NCBI GenBank assembly: GCA_949128115.1
Contig: OX421965.1
Span: 58,708,012-58,772,011 of the forward strand
Source of the DNA: Anaspis maculata
Taxonomy: Eukaryota > Arthropoda > Insecta > Coleoptera > Scraptiidae
DNA length: 64,000 nucleotides
Reading direction: 5' to 3'
The position numbers and the translations under genes were made by a program. Each line of letters begins with the position of its first letter. The stretch's first letter is position 1. Of the stretch, positions 9,083-19,626 are shown in pieces. Under the pieces are notes generated by a model. It had not been told where the DNA came from, ran no database searches, and saw only the letters and a list, made by a program, of their open reading frames with translations.

Positions 9083-12000
9083 GCTAAATATATTACTACT
9101 GATGAGTCTTTCGCTAAAAACTTTAGGAAACTGCGTGTGGGGTAAAATCCGGTCCAGGGCCCCATTTGATAAAAACACAAATATCTGATTCTACAAGTGT
9201 ATCGTGTATTGTGTTGATGGTTACCATTGTTGAAACAATGGGTTATCAAGGCTACCTAGACACACTGGGTACTTGTAAAATAGTAGTCTAGGCCACTTTT
9301 CTCAAAAGGCGTCTAGAAACCGGTCCTAGAAGCAAATCATATAACATTTTGGCAACAAGCGGTTTTTTACTAAATGGACCCTGCTGAATCTGAAAATCCA
9401 TGTTGCCACCCCGAAATTTGGACCGTTAGGCCCCCAGGGCCCCATTTTCGACATTTCGGGGCATTTTGGTTTTCTCCGGTTTGTTCAGTTCAACAGGTCA
9501 TATCTCGAAGACCGTAACAGATAAAATGAAAATTCTTCCACTGTTGCCTTGCCCTATGATTACTAAAAGCCTCCTATGCACTTTCCGTTCTTAATTTCTG
9601 ACAATTACATCTACAGATCATCAAGATCAGAAGAGATGCAAAAACACAACACAAAAACTTCGACCTATGGGGAGCTATGTGAAATGTTGAAAATAAGTCC
9701 ATATATATGCGAGATCATTTGTAGAGAAAGCTTCGAATAAGTTTTTGGCAAAGTAACGTTACAACAGGCCTTTTGGTTCAGCAGTTATGATTTTTTGAAA
9801 ATCGATGTAGGGAAAGTGCGCGCTGTTTTGGGGGAGTGTCGGTCATTTGACCGAATAAGCTGACATCGGCCCGCAGTACAGCGGCGAGGCTAGCAGTTCG
9901 TTCTCTTACTCCCAAAATTTGCTCTGTATGGATATTTCTGATCATTTCACTATGTTTGATTACGAATATGAATATGTACCTACCTATATGTATGCGAACC
10001 AAAGCACAAAGATCCATGGCCCATAATCTATCGCTGGTTTAGGTACTCTCATGACCGGGCCGGGCTGAATGGCACATCGCACTATTTTGAGCAATAAGCG
10101 GTCTTCGGGTAGGTAGTTTTATTGATATTATTGCGGCATCTACAAGAACGGTTGATTCAGCCGGTTTTACATCCACAAGACAAGATGTTGATCTATACTT
10201 TCGGTTAGGGGTCTAGCGTCGTCAATAAGAATCAAGTTCCGTGGTCCGTTTTTTTTCCAGCCACAGTTTTCAGGAAGTAGTAAGACTGCGTCGCAGATAT
10301 TCGCGTTGTACCGCACACTGCTGCCTGCCAGTGACTTCGCTGGATATGAAGTCGGGCTGCATAACTTGTTGGGATAGAGCTTCAGGCTTTTTGACTGTCC
10401 CAGAAAGGACATGCCTGGCGATATCAGTCCTTATTCCAACTGAATCTTTTACCTAAAAAATATTTCCAGTCAGTAATTTGGAAGACCTTTTGAATTTAGT
10501 TTTACTTCATAAAGCTTTATTGTGATGGATCTCTATGCCTCAGGGATGTCATCTTCCGTTAGTGGCATAGCCCCCAAGTTCGAAAATAACGTCCGTGATA
10601 CTTAGCAAATATTTTAAGGGCACTTGTCTCCGTGATTGTCGTAATAAATGATGTCACATCACATCTCGTGAATGCATGCGAAGCAAGTAGATATACTTTG
10701 TTTTTCTTCCAGCGATAAAGTTTTCCGGTGATTTCTGCCAAAGATATTGGAACAAGTAACAGGTTCATGTTGGAAGCACACCGACAAGAACTAGAGCAAG
10801 TGAAGAGCTTAGTTGAAGATCGTCTTGCACAGATATCGGATAACTAAACTCAAAAGCCCAACAGTAGCCACCATCAACCTTTGCAAAAGAATCATACATT
10901 CATCCTCGGCGACTGACGAAAAGTTGTTGCATCGAAAAATACCAACAAAATAGTTCAGCAAGGCCATAGAAATATCTTACAGCGGCGCTTCGGATGACAT
11001 ACAAAGCAGGCAGAGAAATTTATCTATCGCAGATTTCAAAACATGAGCCTGTTACCTGTGCCAATATCTTTGGCAGGAATGACCGGAAAACTTTATCGCT
11101 GGAAGAAAAACAAAGTATATCTACTTGCTTTGCACGCACTCACGAGATGTGATGTGACATCATTTATTACGGCAATAATTACGGAGACAGCAGCCCTAAA
11201 AATATTTGCAAAGTACCTATGCCCCCACGTTACTTTCGAACTTGGGGGCTATGCCACTATAACGGAAGATGACATCTTTGATGCAGAGAGATTCCTCACA
11301 AAGCATTATAAAGTGAAACTAAATTCAAAAGGTCTTTTAAATCACTGACTGGAAGTCTTTTTTTGGGTTCAAGATTCAGTTGAAATAAGGACTGATATCG
11401 CCAGGCATGTCCTTTCTGGGACAGTCAAAAAGCCTGAAGCTCTATCCCAACAAGTTATGCAGCCCGACTTCATATCCAGCGAAGTCACTGGCAGGCAGCA
11501 GTGTGGTACAACGCGAATATCTGCGACTCAGTCTTACTACTTCCTGAAAACTGTGGCTGAAAAAAAAAACGGAGCACGGAACTTGATCCTTATTGACGAC
11601 GCTAGACCCCTAACCGAAAGTATAGATCAACATCTTGTCTTGTGGATGTAAAACCGGCTGAATCAACCATTCTTGTAGATGCCGCAATAATATCAATAAA
11701 ACTACCTACCCGAAGACCGCTTATTGCTCAAAATAGTGCGATGTGCCATTCAGCCCGGCCCGGTCATGGGAGTACCTAAACCAGCGATAGATTATGGGCC
11801 ATGGATCTTTGTGCTTTGATTCGCATACATATAGGTAGGTACATATTCATATTCGTAATCAAACATAGTGAAATGATCAGAAATATCCATACAGAGCAAA
11901 TTTTGAGAGTAAGAGAACGAACTGCTAGCCTCGCCACTGTACTGCGGGCCGATGTCAGCTTATTCGGTCAAATGACCGACACTCCCCCAAAACAGCGCGC

Positions 12001-12735
12001 ACTTTCCCTACATCGATTTTCAAAAAATCATAACTGCTGAACCAAAAGGCCTGTTGTAACGTAACTTTGGCAAAAACTTATTCGAAGCTTTCTCTACATA
12101 TGATCTCGCATATATATGGACTTATTTTCAACATTTCACATAGCTCCTCATAGGTCGAAGTTTTTGTGTTGTGTTTTTGCATCTCTTCTGATCTTGATGA
12201 TCTGTAGATGTAATTGTCAGAAATTAAGAACGGAAAGTGCATAGGAGGCTTTTAGTAATCATAGGGCAAGGCAACAGTGGAAGAATTTTCATTTTATCTG
12301 TTACGGTCTTCGAGATATGACCTGTTGAACTGAACAAACCGGAGAAAACCAAAATGCCCCGAAATGTCGAAAATGGGGCCCTGGGGGCCTAACGGTCCAA
12401 ATTTCGGGGTGGCAACATGGATTTTCAGATTCAGCAGGGTCCATTTAGTAAAAAACCGCTTGTTGCCAAAATGTTATATGATTTGCTTCTAGGACCGGTT
12501 TCTAGACGCCTTTTGAGAAAAGTGGCCTAGACTACTATTTTACAAGTACCCAGTGTGTCTAGGTAGCCTTGATAACCCATTGTTTCAACAATGGTAACCA
12601 TCAACACAATACACGATACACTTGTAGAATCAGATATTTGTGTTTTTATCAAATGGGGCCCTGGACCGGATTATACCCCACACGCAGTTTCCTAAAGTTT
12701 TTAGCGAAAGACTCATCAGTTGTAATATATTTAGC
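9083..12735. mobile_element. Large palindrome: arms 9083-10770 and 11041-12735, 270-bp spacer
   Basis: The two ~1.69 kb arms are reverse complements with only scattered substitutions and a net 7-base length difference. The outer ends diverge at GCTAAATATATTA (left) and AATATATTTAGC (right). Open frames in one arm are mirrored on the other strand of the other arm, for example 9778-10017 (minus) against 11801-12040 (plus). No transposase catalytic motif or target-site duplication could be assigned. It may be a self-inverted duplication of a decayed DNA transposon. Confidence 0.8.
11043..11348 (+). pseudogene. Remnant ORF with HALTRCDVTSF motif (right arm)
   Basis: The frame encodes about 100 residues including KLYRWKKNKVYLLALHALTRC and a downstream FELGGYATITEDDIFDAERF. 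The His-Ala-Leu-Thr-x-Cys-Asp core resembles a motif seen in unnamed transposon-associated proteins of invertebrates, where it is usually HALTGCD with Gly instead of Arg. That assignment is a weak inference. The mirrored copy (10559-10768, minus) is shorter and diverged. The next in-phase sequence at 11457-11651 may be a continuation after a frameshift. Confidence 0.35.
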
Positions 12736-12741
12736 AATATA

Positions 12742-12832
12742 TGGACCCTGCTGAATTTCAGATTCAGCAGGGTCCATTTAGTAAAAAACCGCTTGTTGCA
12801 AAAATGTTATATGATTTGCTTCTAGGCCCAGA
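12742..12832 (+). repeat. 75-bp direct duplication and hairpin at palindrome edge
   Basis: TTTCAGATTCAGCAGGGTCC and the following ~55 bases (12757-12832) repeat 12420-12494 in the same orientation. Together with the preceding GGACCCTGCTGAA they form a perfect short hairpin at 12743-12776. It looks like a rearrangement scar at the outer end of the right arm. Confidence 0.7.
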
Positions 12833-12839
12833 AAAAACT

Positions 12840-14774
12840 GGAAAGTGTCCTAGTCTATAGGGGGACTTGTAGCTTTATGGAACGGGTGCCTGGTTTTTCA
12901 ACCCCACGACATTCCATTGTTCACAACATCACAACTAATATCTAATCGAGCCAGTTTGCGACCAGCTCATTCGCCAATTGTGCGGGTTTGTGGCTCATAC
13001 ACTTATCGAAGTCTCCAGCAGACAACCAACAGTATTAAGTGTATGCGTGTCCGGTTGCGTTCTGGTCTCGACTGAAAAGTTTCCTGCGGGTTGAAACTGT
13101 CGAGATTCGGTGTGAATGGAGCTCCTGTTCTTGTTTCTTCGGCTAATTTATAGATTTCGTGCTGGTCCACGGCCCTCGCAAGATCTTGAAAACCCAAGCA
13201 GAGGCATCAGCAACGGCGCGGCCCCTTAATTGATCGATCGCCGGCAGGCCCGGTCCTCTCCATTCATGATTTCGGCGTCAGTTTGTACTATACGGCCCCG
13301 TGTTCTAGTTGTTTAATTATTACCATAAATTAAATACGGTAGCTGCTACAATAATAAGGCCGACATTTATAACGTTAGCACAGCAAAGCGGTCGGTCGGT
13401 TTGTCGCCCCGGGTCTGGGCTGGGCGTACGCCGGCTCCGTTCAGCATGACTTGCAGATGGTTTAGGGCTAATCGCCGCCGCCTGCCGCGGCTCCGCTGCA
13501 TATCGGCTGCTCCTGCTACCGTAAAGCACCGTCAGCGGTTGGTGACTCGATCAGAGAGACCACAGGCCGGCAGTATGACTGGCAGGATTTATAAATCAAC
13601 CTTTTTGCGATTAACAAGCCGGGTTCCGCCAAAGATGCGGAAACAGGATCAAGGCTGGTGCGAGCTGATGGAAAACGTCTTCTCAGTTTTACAGCCTTAA
13701 CAGCGGTATTATACATAAATTGGATGATTGTGGGCACGGGCATTCCAGCGTGCAAGATTCACTGTCAAGGTGTTCGGCAAAGCTCCATGAAATTGTGAAT
13801 AAAATTCCGCATTCAGACGTGCACATCATCATTATCTTCATCCCATTTCTGGGTCACTTCGCATGCTGGATGCTTACCTTCGCAGAAATAATTGAGCGAC
13901 CGGCTCTTCCGAATCCGCGTTTAAAATCCCATCACATTATTCTTGTACAACAAACAGAAGACACCGATGGCTTTAAGTCGCCGGACGCGATACAATGCCC
14001 GACAGACAATAGTTCACCGAGCTGGATGCATTTTTATAGAGAGGAGCGACCCCTCGATATTTATTCAGACTGCTCTATTATTCCATCAACAATTGCCGGG
14101 CCATTGTGTACCCATCTGTGTACAGCACATAGCGCTTATATAGGCCGCGAGGGGCTTTGTGAACGTCCTGTAGTAGTGGCACACACCGGTGACCCCGAGT
14201 TTTGGGGCACAGGTGAGCCTGCTTCGCACGGATGGGATGACCCTCCTCTGCGAGACTATAAAGATGTCTTTGTCGGATCTTAATCGTATCAGTTTGCATC
14301 GGCATACGATCGTGCACGTAATGATGAGCCTTTGCACTCTGCAGTCGAATTTTGCGATATGAAAATTTTAACGGTTCTCCGGTAATAAAGTGAAAGGAGG
14401 AAGGATTCGGAGAGCGTCAAACGGAGTTGATGCGGGATTCCTGAAATTTTTGGTTGAAAAATATTCCGACATAAATCTGGTCAGTATTTCTAAAACGTGT
14501 TTGTCGGATCGGTGCGGCTAGATGAGATCGATTAGTGAAAATCGAAAATGTAATTAAATTGATGAATGTATATCGTTTGGTATATATTTTTTATTGCTCT
14601 CCATAATGGCTCTGGCTAATTTTATTTAGATAATTTTATCACTTTGAACATTCGCTTAATTAAGTACCTACATTAATAAAATAGCACTAAACTTAGAAGA
14701 CTGGGCATACCTAGACGTAGATATGTCGAAAATCGATTGCTCCGATTGAGGTTGACAAAATTTCAAACTATAGG
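12840..14774. other. Unique, locally GC-rich DNA; no gene assigned
   Basis: This stretch lacks the repeats that surround it and is GC-rich between about 13200 and 14300. The longest frame not from a mobile element, 13720-14283 (plus, 187 codons), has no signal peptide, domain or codon pattern I can recognise, and opposite-strand frames are also open. A minus-strand frame at 13003-13197 containing PFTPNLDSFNPQETF could be an exon fragment but is unsupported. From 14290 to 14774 the sequence is AT-rich and featureless. Confidence 0.35.
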
Positions 14775-16015
14775 TATACAGGTGTCCCGAAAATATACCG
14801 ACAACGTTTTAGGGCAGCTTTCTCTCATCGGAACAAGAAAAAAAGTTCCCATAAACATGCATGGGTCCGGAAACGCTTCCTATAAGGGAGCTACAGGTCC
14901 CTAAAGGTGGGACCTTTAAGATATGGTTTTCATTCAATATCTCCAAAACCGTTGAAGGGAAATCAATCAAACTTGACACATTCACTAACCTTCTTATGCC
15001 CAACAAAATGAGGCAAGATTAATTACAAAATAATTTACCAGAGGTGGGTCAGGCTGAGTTGTGGGGGTAAAAATAACCCTAACTTTTTTGAATGTAAATT
15101 GTTTCCAAACTTTACAAAAAATTATGGAATACTGGAGTTTTCTACCAGAAAAAGGTCTCTCTGCTCAACCTCGATATAGTCATTAGTCAGGGGTCATCTG
15201 GTATCCCGTGGCGTGGGCTCCTTCGTGAAGGGGGCGAGAGACCTTTTATTTCTTATAGTCCTATATATGTCGAGATACCGAAATGTTTTGGTGCCACTTT
15301 CAAAATGGCGTCATTTCAAAATGGCGGCCATTTGTTTTCGGTGACATTTATTCGGACCTAACTTGCTTTATTCTCGTCCGATTTAAAAAAAAAATATTTA
15401 GAAATACGTGGATTCATATTCTCCATTAGCTGCTGTCATCGGTTATCATTTATATCAATCTGTTTGACCGGAATAAAAAAAAAACTGGAAATTATGATGA
15501 CTTTTAGTCCTATGGGTTTCTGTTTCTCAACGTAATTCAAGTTGTATTGATCCTAACAGCATCTACAATAAATAAAGTTCACTAAAACTCAGCTTGCTGG
15601 TAAAATATTGGCCACAAGTAATACGGTAGGGGGAAAAAGTGCGATATTCACGAGAAATGATAAAATTAAGGAGGAAAGTGCCGTATGTTTTTTCAGGAAG
15701 TATATAGGTAGATATATACGTGTGATTTTTTAGTTACTACTTCTCTGGCCTCTAAAGACACTCGAACGCTCTGGTACCTATTCAACTTACGCCTATTTTC
15801 GCTCGACTCAAACCGATTTTATTGATTTTTCTTTGATCAGGTATGGATTGGGGTTTTCTATTTGCTATTGTCCGAAATTTGCATGTGTGCCAAATAAATA
15901 GTTTCTCCAAAAAGCGGGAAAAAAAACAGAAAATAAGTGATTTTCACGATTCCTATTGCCTCAGGTGCTGTGGGCTGTGTGCTTCTCCATGAGAGGCATG
16001 TCTGGCAAATGTTTC

Positions 16016-16130
16016 TAGCGCATTTTCCATCTTGATGAAAATCGCTATTGAAACCGCTTTGTCCGTCCGTCCGTCCGTCCGTCCGTTCCTCGAACTCCTC
16101 CCAAACTAGACGACCTAGCTTTCTAATTTT
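16016..16130 (+). repeat. Dispersed 113-bp module with (GTCC)n
   Basis: TAGCGCATTTTCCATCTTGA starts a block with a run of GTCC tetranucleotides (16059-16087) and ends CTAGCTTTCTAATTTTTT. An almost identical copy lies at 55058-55170. The match begins and ends sharply in both places, marking a discrete dispersed unit. Confidence 0.85.
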
Positions 16131-17310
16131 TTCGCTGTTACATAGCTGCCACTCCCAAAGGAGGGCTAGGCTATATTGGATGTCCATATTGTGCCGCCAA
16201 CATAGAGAAAACCGCCCCCGATAAACTTGAAATAACATAATATTGCACTTCTTACCAGACCTGATGCTCTAGTGTTCTCTTTTTTTGAATAATACATAGT
16301 TGCCACTTATAAACGTAAGCCAAGAAACATTCCGTCTTCAATATGCGCCGCCGACATGAAAAAACTGCTAAAAACCGCCCCCAATCACTTTAAAATGAAA
16401 AACATAAACCCGAAGACATAGCGATCTGATTCTTTCAGTATATAAATAGCTGACTGAAAATGGGAAAGGATAGGCTACTTTTGGTTAGTTGCCGCCCCCA
16501 GATTCCGCCCCCAAACGAACAAAAGTGTAACTTTCACAAATGTTACTGATTAAGATGTTCCCTTTAACATTTAGGAACTGCCAACTCAAATTGTGCAACA
16601 TTTGCTCAGCCGAACGCTGCCGCTCCCACACGCCGCCCCCTAAGTAAGAGATAAATGAAAAACATGAACACGAAGACACACCGATCTAAAATTTTCGCTA
16701 TATGGATAGCTGACGAAAAATGGAAAAGGATAGGCTACTTTTGATATGGCGCCGCCTCCAGCTTCCGCCCCCAAAAGAAAAAAATGCAACTTTCAACAAT
16801 TTTCACTGATTTAGCTGATAATGTTACCTCGAACATTCAGAGACTCCCAACTCAAACTATGGAAGAATTTCTTTGCCAAACTCTGCCGCTCCCACACGCC
16901 GCCCTCAAAGTAAGAGATAAATGTAAAACATAACCCTGAAGACAAAGCGATCTAATTGTTCCGCTATATAGATAGCTGACTTAAAATGGGAAGAGATAGG
17001 CCACTTTTGATTAGTCGCCGCCTCCAGCTCCCGCCCCCAAACAAAAAATGCAACTTTCACAATTTTCACTGATTGTCATATTTCCTTAAACATTTAGAAA
17101 CTCCTAACTCAAACTGTGCAACAGTTACTTTGCCGAATGCTGCCACCCCCACACGCTGCCCTCAAAGTAAGAGATAAATGGAAAACATAAACCCGAAGAC
17201 ATAGCGATCTAATTCTTTCGCTATATATATAGCCGACTAAAAATGGGAAAGAATAGACTTCTGTTGATTAGTCGCCGCTCCCAGCTCCCGCCCTCAAACA
17301 AAAAAATATT
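16130..17310 (+). repeat. Tandem satellite, ~260-bp monomers
   Basis: The phrase ATAGCTGAC/ATAGCCGAC recurs at 16446, 16706, 16972 and 17229 (spacings 260, 266, 257). Each is followed by AAAATGGGAAAG-like sequence, TAGGCTACTTTTGAT and a CCGCCCCCA-rich stretch. Two shorter diverged units precede them (about 16130-16420). Monomers differ by point changes and small indels. Confidence 0.85.
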
Positions 17311-17555
17311 GATGAGTGAAAGAATTTTCATTCAAATCTATTTCATTGGCAATAGTTGCAGCGGTACGCTAGCGAAATAACCCTGATTCTGCATTTTGTG
17401 ATACTGCAATGAAATTTGGCATATGCAAACTATATGAAATTTCAAGTGATTTGACCCGCAGCACTCAAAAATTTGTCCATTACATGCGCTTCTGAGACTC
17501 ACGCACGTGAAGGCATACTCACTTGTTTATTATTCTCATACGTATGAAGTTATAG

Positions 17556-19033
17556 TGGAAGCGGTACACATCTAAAAACACATCGATACTGCATTTTGGA
17601 GTAGAGTAACGAGATTTTGTATGAGCGTACCTTATACCAAAACAAGCGATTTGACCCGCAGCACTCCATATTTTGTCCCTTAGGGGGCCCATGGGGGCCC
17701 TCCAAATTTTCAAGATGCAAGAACTTATACAAAACGATCATTGAGTATCGTCATGTGTGCCATAAAAGAAGCCTTCGGGTCTATTGAAAATGTTTTCATC
17801 AACTGTCGTCGCGTCATGTCCGTTTCATTCCTTACACTTGAAAAAAAAAATCTTCGGCAGAGGTCAAAAAAACTGTTTTTATTATTTCTTATATGCCAGC
17901 AAAAGATCAATTCATATGTTTTGTTGCGTTCCCAACTAAGTCGCATTCCGTGAGCCTAATCATGAAGAATTTTTTTTTGAAGTGGTATTTCCCAAAGAAG
18001 TGGTACGTCTTCAGTGCACCTTTTTCAAGAGCATTTCTTCCTACGTCCCCACTGGATATCACTCGTAATTTTTGCAAGAATAGACACCTCGAACTCTTTT
18101 TTTGGTGATTTCGATGCTACATGACTCTAAAACACTCAAGAAAGCCCAAAAAGATTTTTTTTTCTGGGCCGCTCAACTTGTGGAATTTCGATTTTATAGT
18201 AGGAGAGACGCAAATCAATATTCAATCCAAGCTGCAGGCGCAGGCAGTTTGGTTTTGGTGGAAAATATACTTCCATGCCGTGTTTTATAGCAGTAAGTAC
18301 TACAAAACGCAGAGTCGTCAGGTATCAGTGGGTATATTTCCCGCTGAAACCAAATCGCCTGACCCGATCAAATTTATCTGCCCGTCTCCTCTACCAAAAA
18401 ATCAACATGGCCACAAATTTGACGGTCCAGCGAAAAAAAAATCTTTTTGGGCTTTCTTGAACGTTTTAGAGTCATGTTGCGTAGAAATCACCAAGAAAAG
18501 AGTTCGAGGTCTCTATATATTCCTGCAAAAGTTTCAAGTGATATCCAGTGCGGACATTAAAAGAAATGCTCCTGGAAAAGGTGTACTGAAGACGTCAACA
18601 CTTCTTTAGAAAATACCACTGCAAGAAAAAATTCTTCATAATTAGGCTTACGGAATGCGATTTAGTTGGAAACGCAAAAAATCATATTGATTTATAGTTT
18701 CCTTGCATATAAGAAAAAATGAAAACCTTTTTTTTGACCTCTGCCAAAGAATTTTTCTTTCAAGTGTGAGGAATGGTACGGACACGACGACAATTGATGA
18801 AAACATTTGCAATAGACTCATAAGCTTCTTTAATGGCACTCATGACGATAATCAATGATCGTTTGGTGAAAGTTCTTGCATCTTGAAAATTTGGAGGGCC
18901 CTCATGGACCCCTAAGAGAAGAAATATGGAGTGCTGCGGGTCAAATCGCTTGTTTTGGTAAAAGGTACGCCCATGCAAAATCTCGTTACTCTACTCCAAA
19001 ATGCAGTATTATTTCGCGTACCGCTCCCACTAT
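17556..19033. repeat. 1.48-kb palindrome with almost no loop
   Basis: 17556-18290 is the reverse complement of 18298-19033; GCATTTTGGAGTAGAGTAAC on the left pairs with GTTACTCTACTCCAAAATGC on the right. Divergence is higher near the centre. Mirrored open frames on both strands are shadows of the palindrome, not genes. A diverged direct copy of the outermost ~130 bases sits just upstream at 17330-17490. Confidence 0.8.
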
Positions 19034-19200
19034 TACCGAAATGCTTTAGTGCCACTCTCAAAATAGTGGCGTACCGATTTGGCGGCCACCTGGATTTTGA
19101 TAAGGTGTTCAATTATGCAAGAATTCTAACTTGGTAACCAGAAGAGTTATAGTGATGAGAGTCACAAGGTGGATTTACAATTTAATGCTTGTTGAGATAA

Positions 19201-19484
19201 TAAACTTCCCTCTTTGCTTCAACTGTTGTGCATTCGGGCATGTGAGCAAACACTGCTCTCAAAAAGAAGAAACCTGCCATAAATGTGGGAATCTGCATTC
19301 CTCAAAAGTCTGCACTTCGGAGGTACTGAACTGCATCAACTGCCAGCGGTCCCGAATCTTGGAACGTGCACATTCGGCCAGAGACTGGGATTGCCTAATG
19401 TACCGTAAAAAAATGGAGCAGGTTAAACAACACACCGACTACACTAACACCAGTGGAGAGTTGAATGCAGAACAACATGGATAA
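19201..19484 (+). pseudogene. LINE ORF1 C-terminus with zinc knuckles
   Basis: The frame carries CFNCCAFGHVSKHC (CX2CX4HX4C, from 19215), CHKCGNLHSSKVC, and a third CINC...H...C cluster followed by DWDCLMYRKKMEQ. These three zinc knuckles mark the nucleic-acid-binding end of a Jockey/I-type ORF1 (gag-like) protein. An open frame extends upstream to a Met at 19131, but those residues come from the host foldback arm, not the LINE. The stop at 19484 lies 20 bases inside ORF2, giving the overlapping ORF1/ORF2 arrangement common in LINEs. Confidence 0.85.
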
Positions 19485-19564
19485 TCACAACTCAAAGGCA
19501 AAGCAGCGGTCCCAACAGCATCAACAGCGACAAAAACGGCTACAGCAACGGCAACAGCAGCAGC

Positions 19565-19626
<62 letters not shown>

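Larger units (their letters stand above)
16016..19033. mobile_element. Nested insertion A: conserved module + 260-bp satellite + palindrome
   Basis: This 3.0 kb block breaks the left arm: the uninterrupted sequence exists as the reverse complement around 22975-23010. About 20 bases of the target do not align at the junction, suggesting a small deletion. It comprises a 113-bp module (16016-16130), a tandem array (to about 17310), a partly repeated linker (17330-17550) and a 1.48 kb palindrome. No coding capacity is visible. Confidence 0.65.

Noticed and set aside
13720..14283. 187-codon open frame as a protein gene
   Set aside because: No domain, signal or codon bias I can recognise, and overlapping frames are open in the same GC-rich stretch. 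Length alone is not evidence here.
17741..18609. Overlapping ORFs of 60-160 codons
   Set aside because: All lie in the 17556-19033 palindrome and mirror one another on the opposite strand.
19131..19200. Upstream Met as the true start of the zinc-knuckle protein
   Set aside because: These bases belong to the foldback arm mirrored at 22800-22980. The LINE sequence only starts around 19201, so the open frame extends into host repeat by accident.
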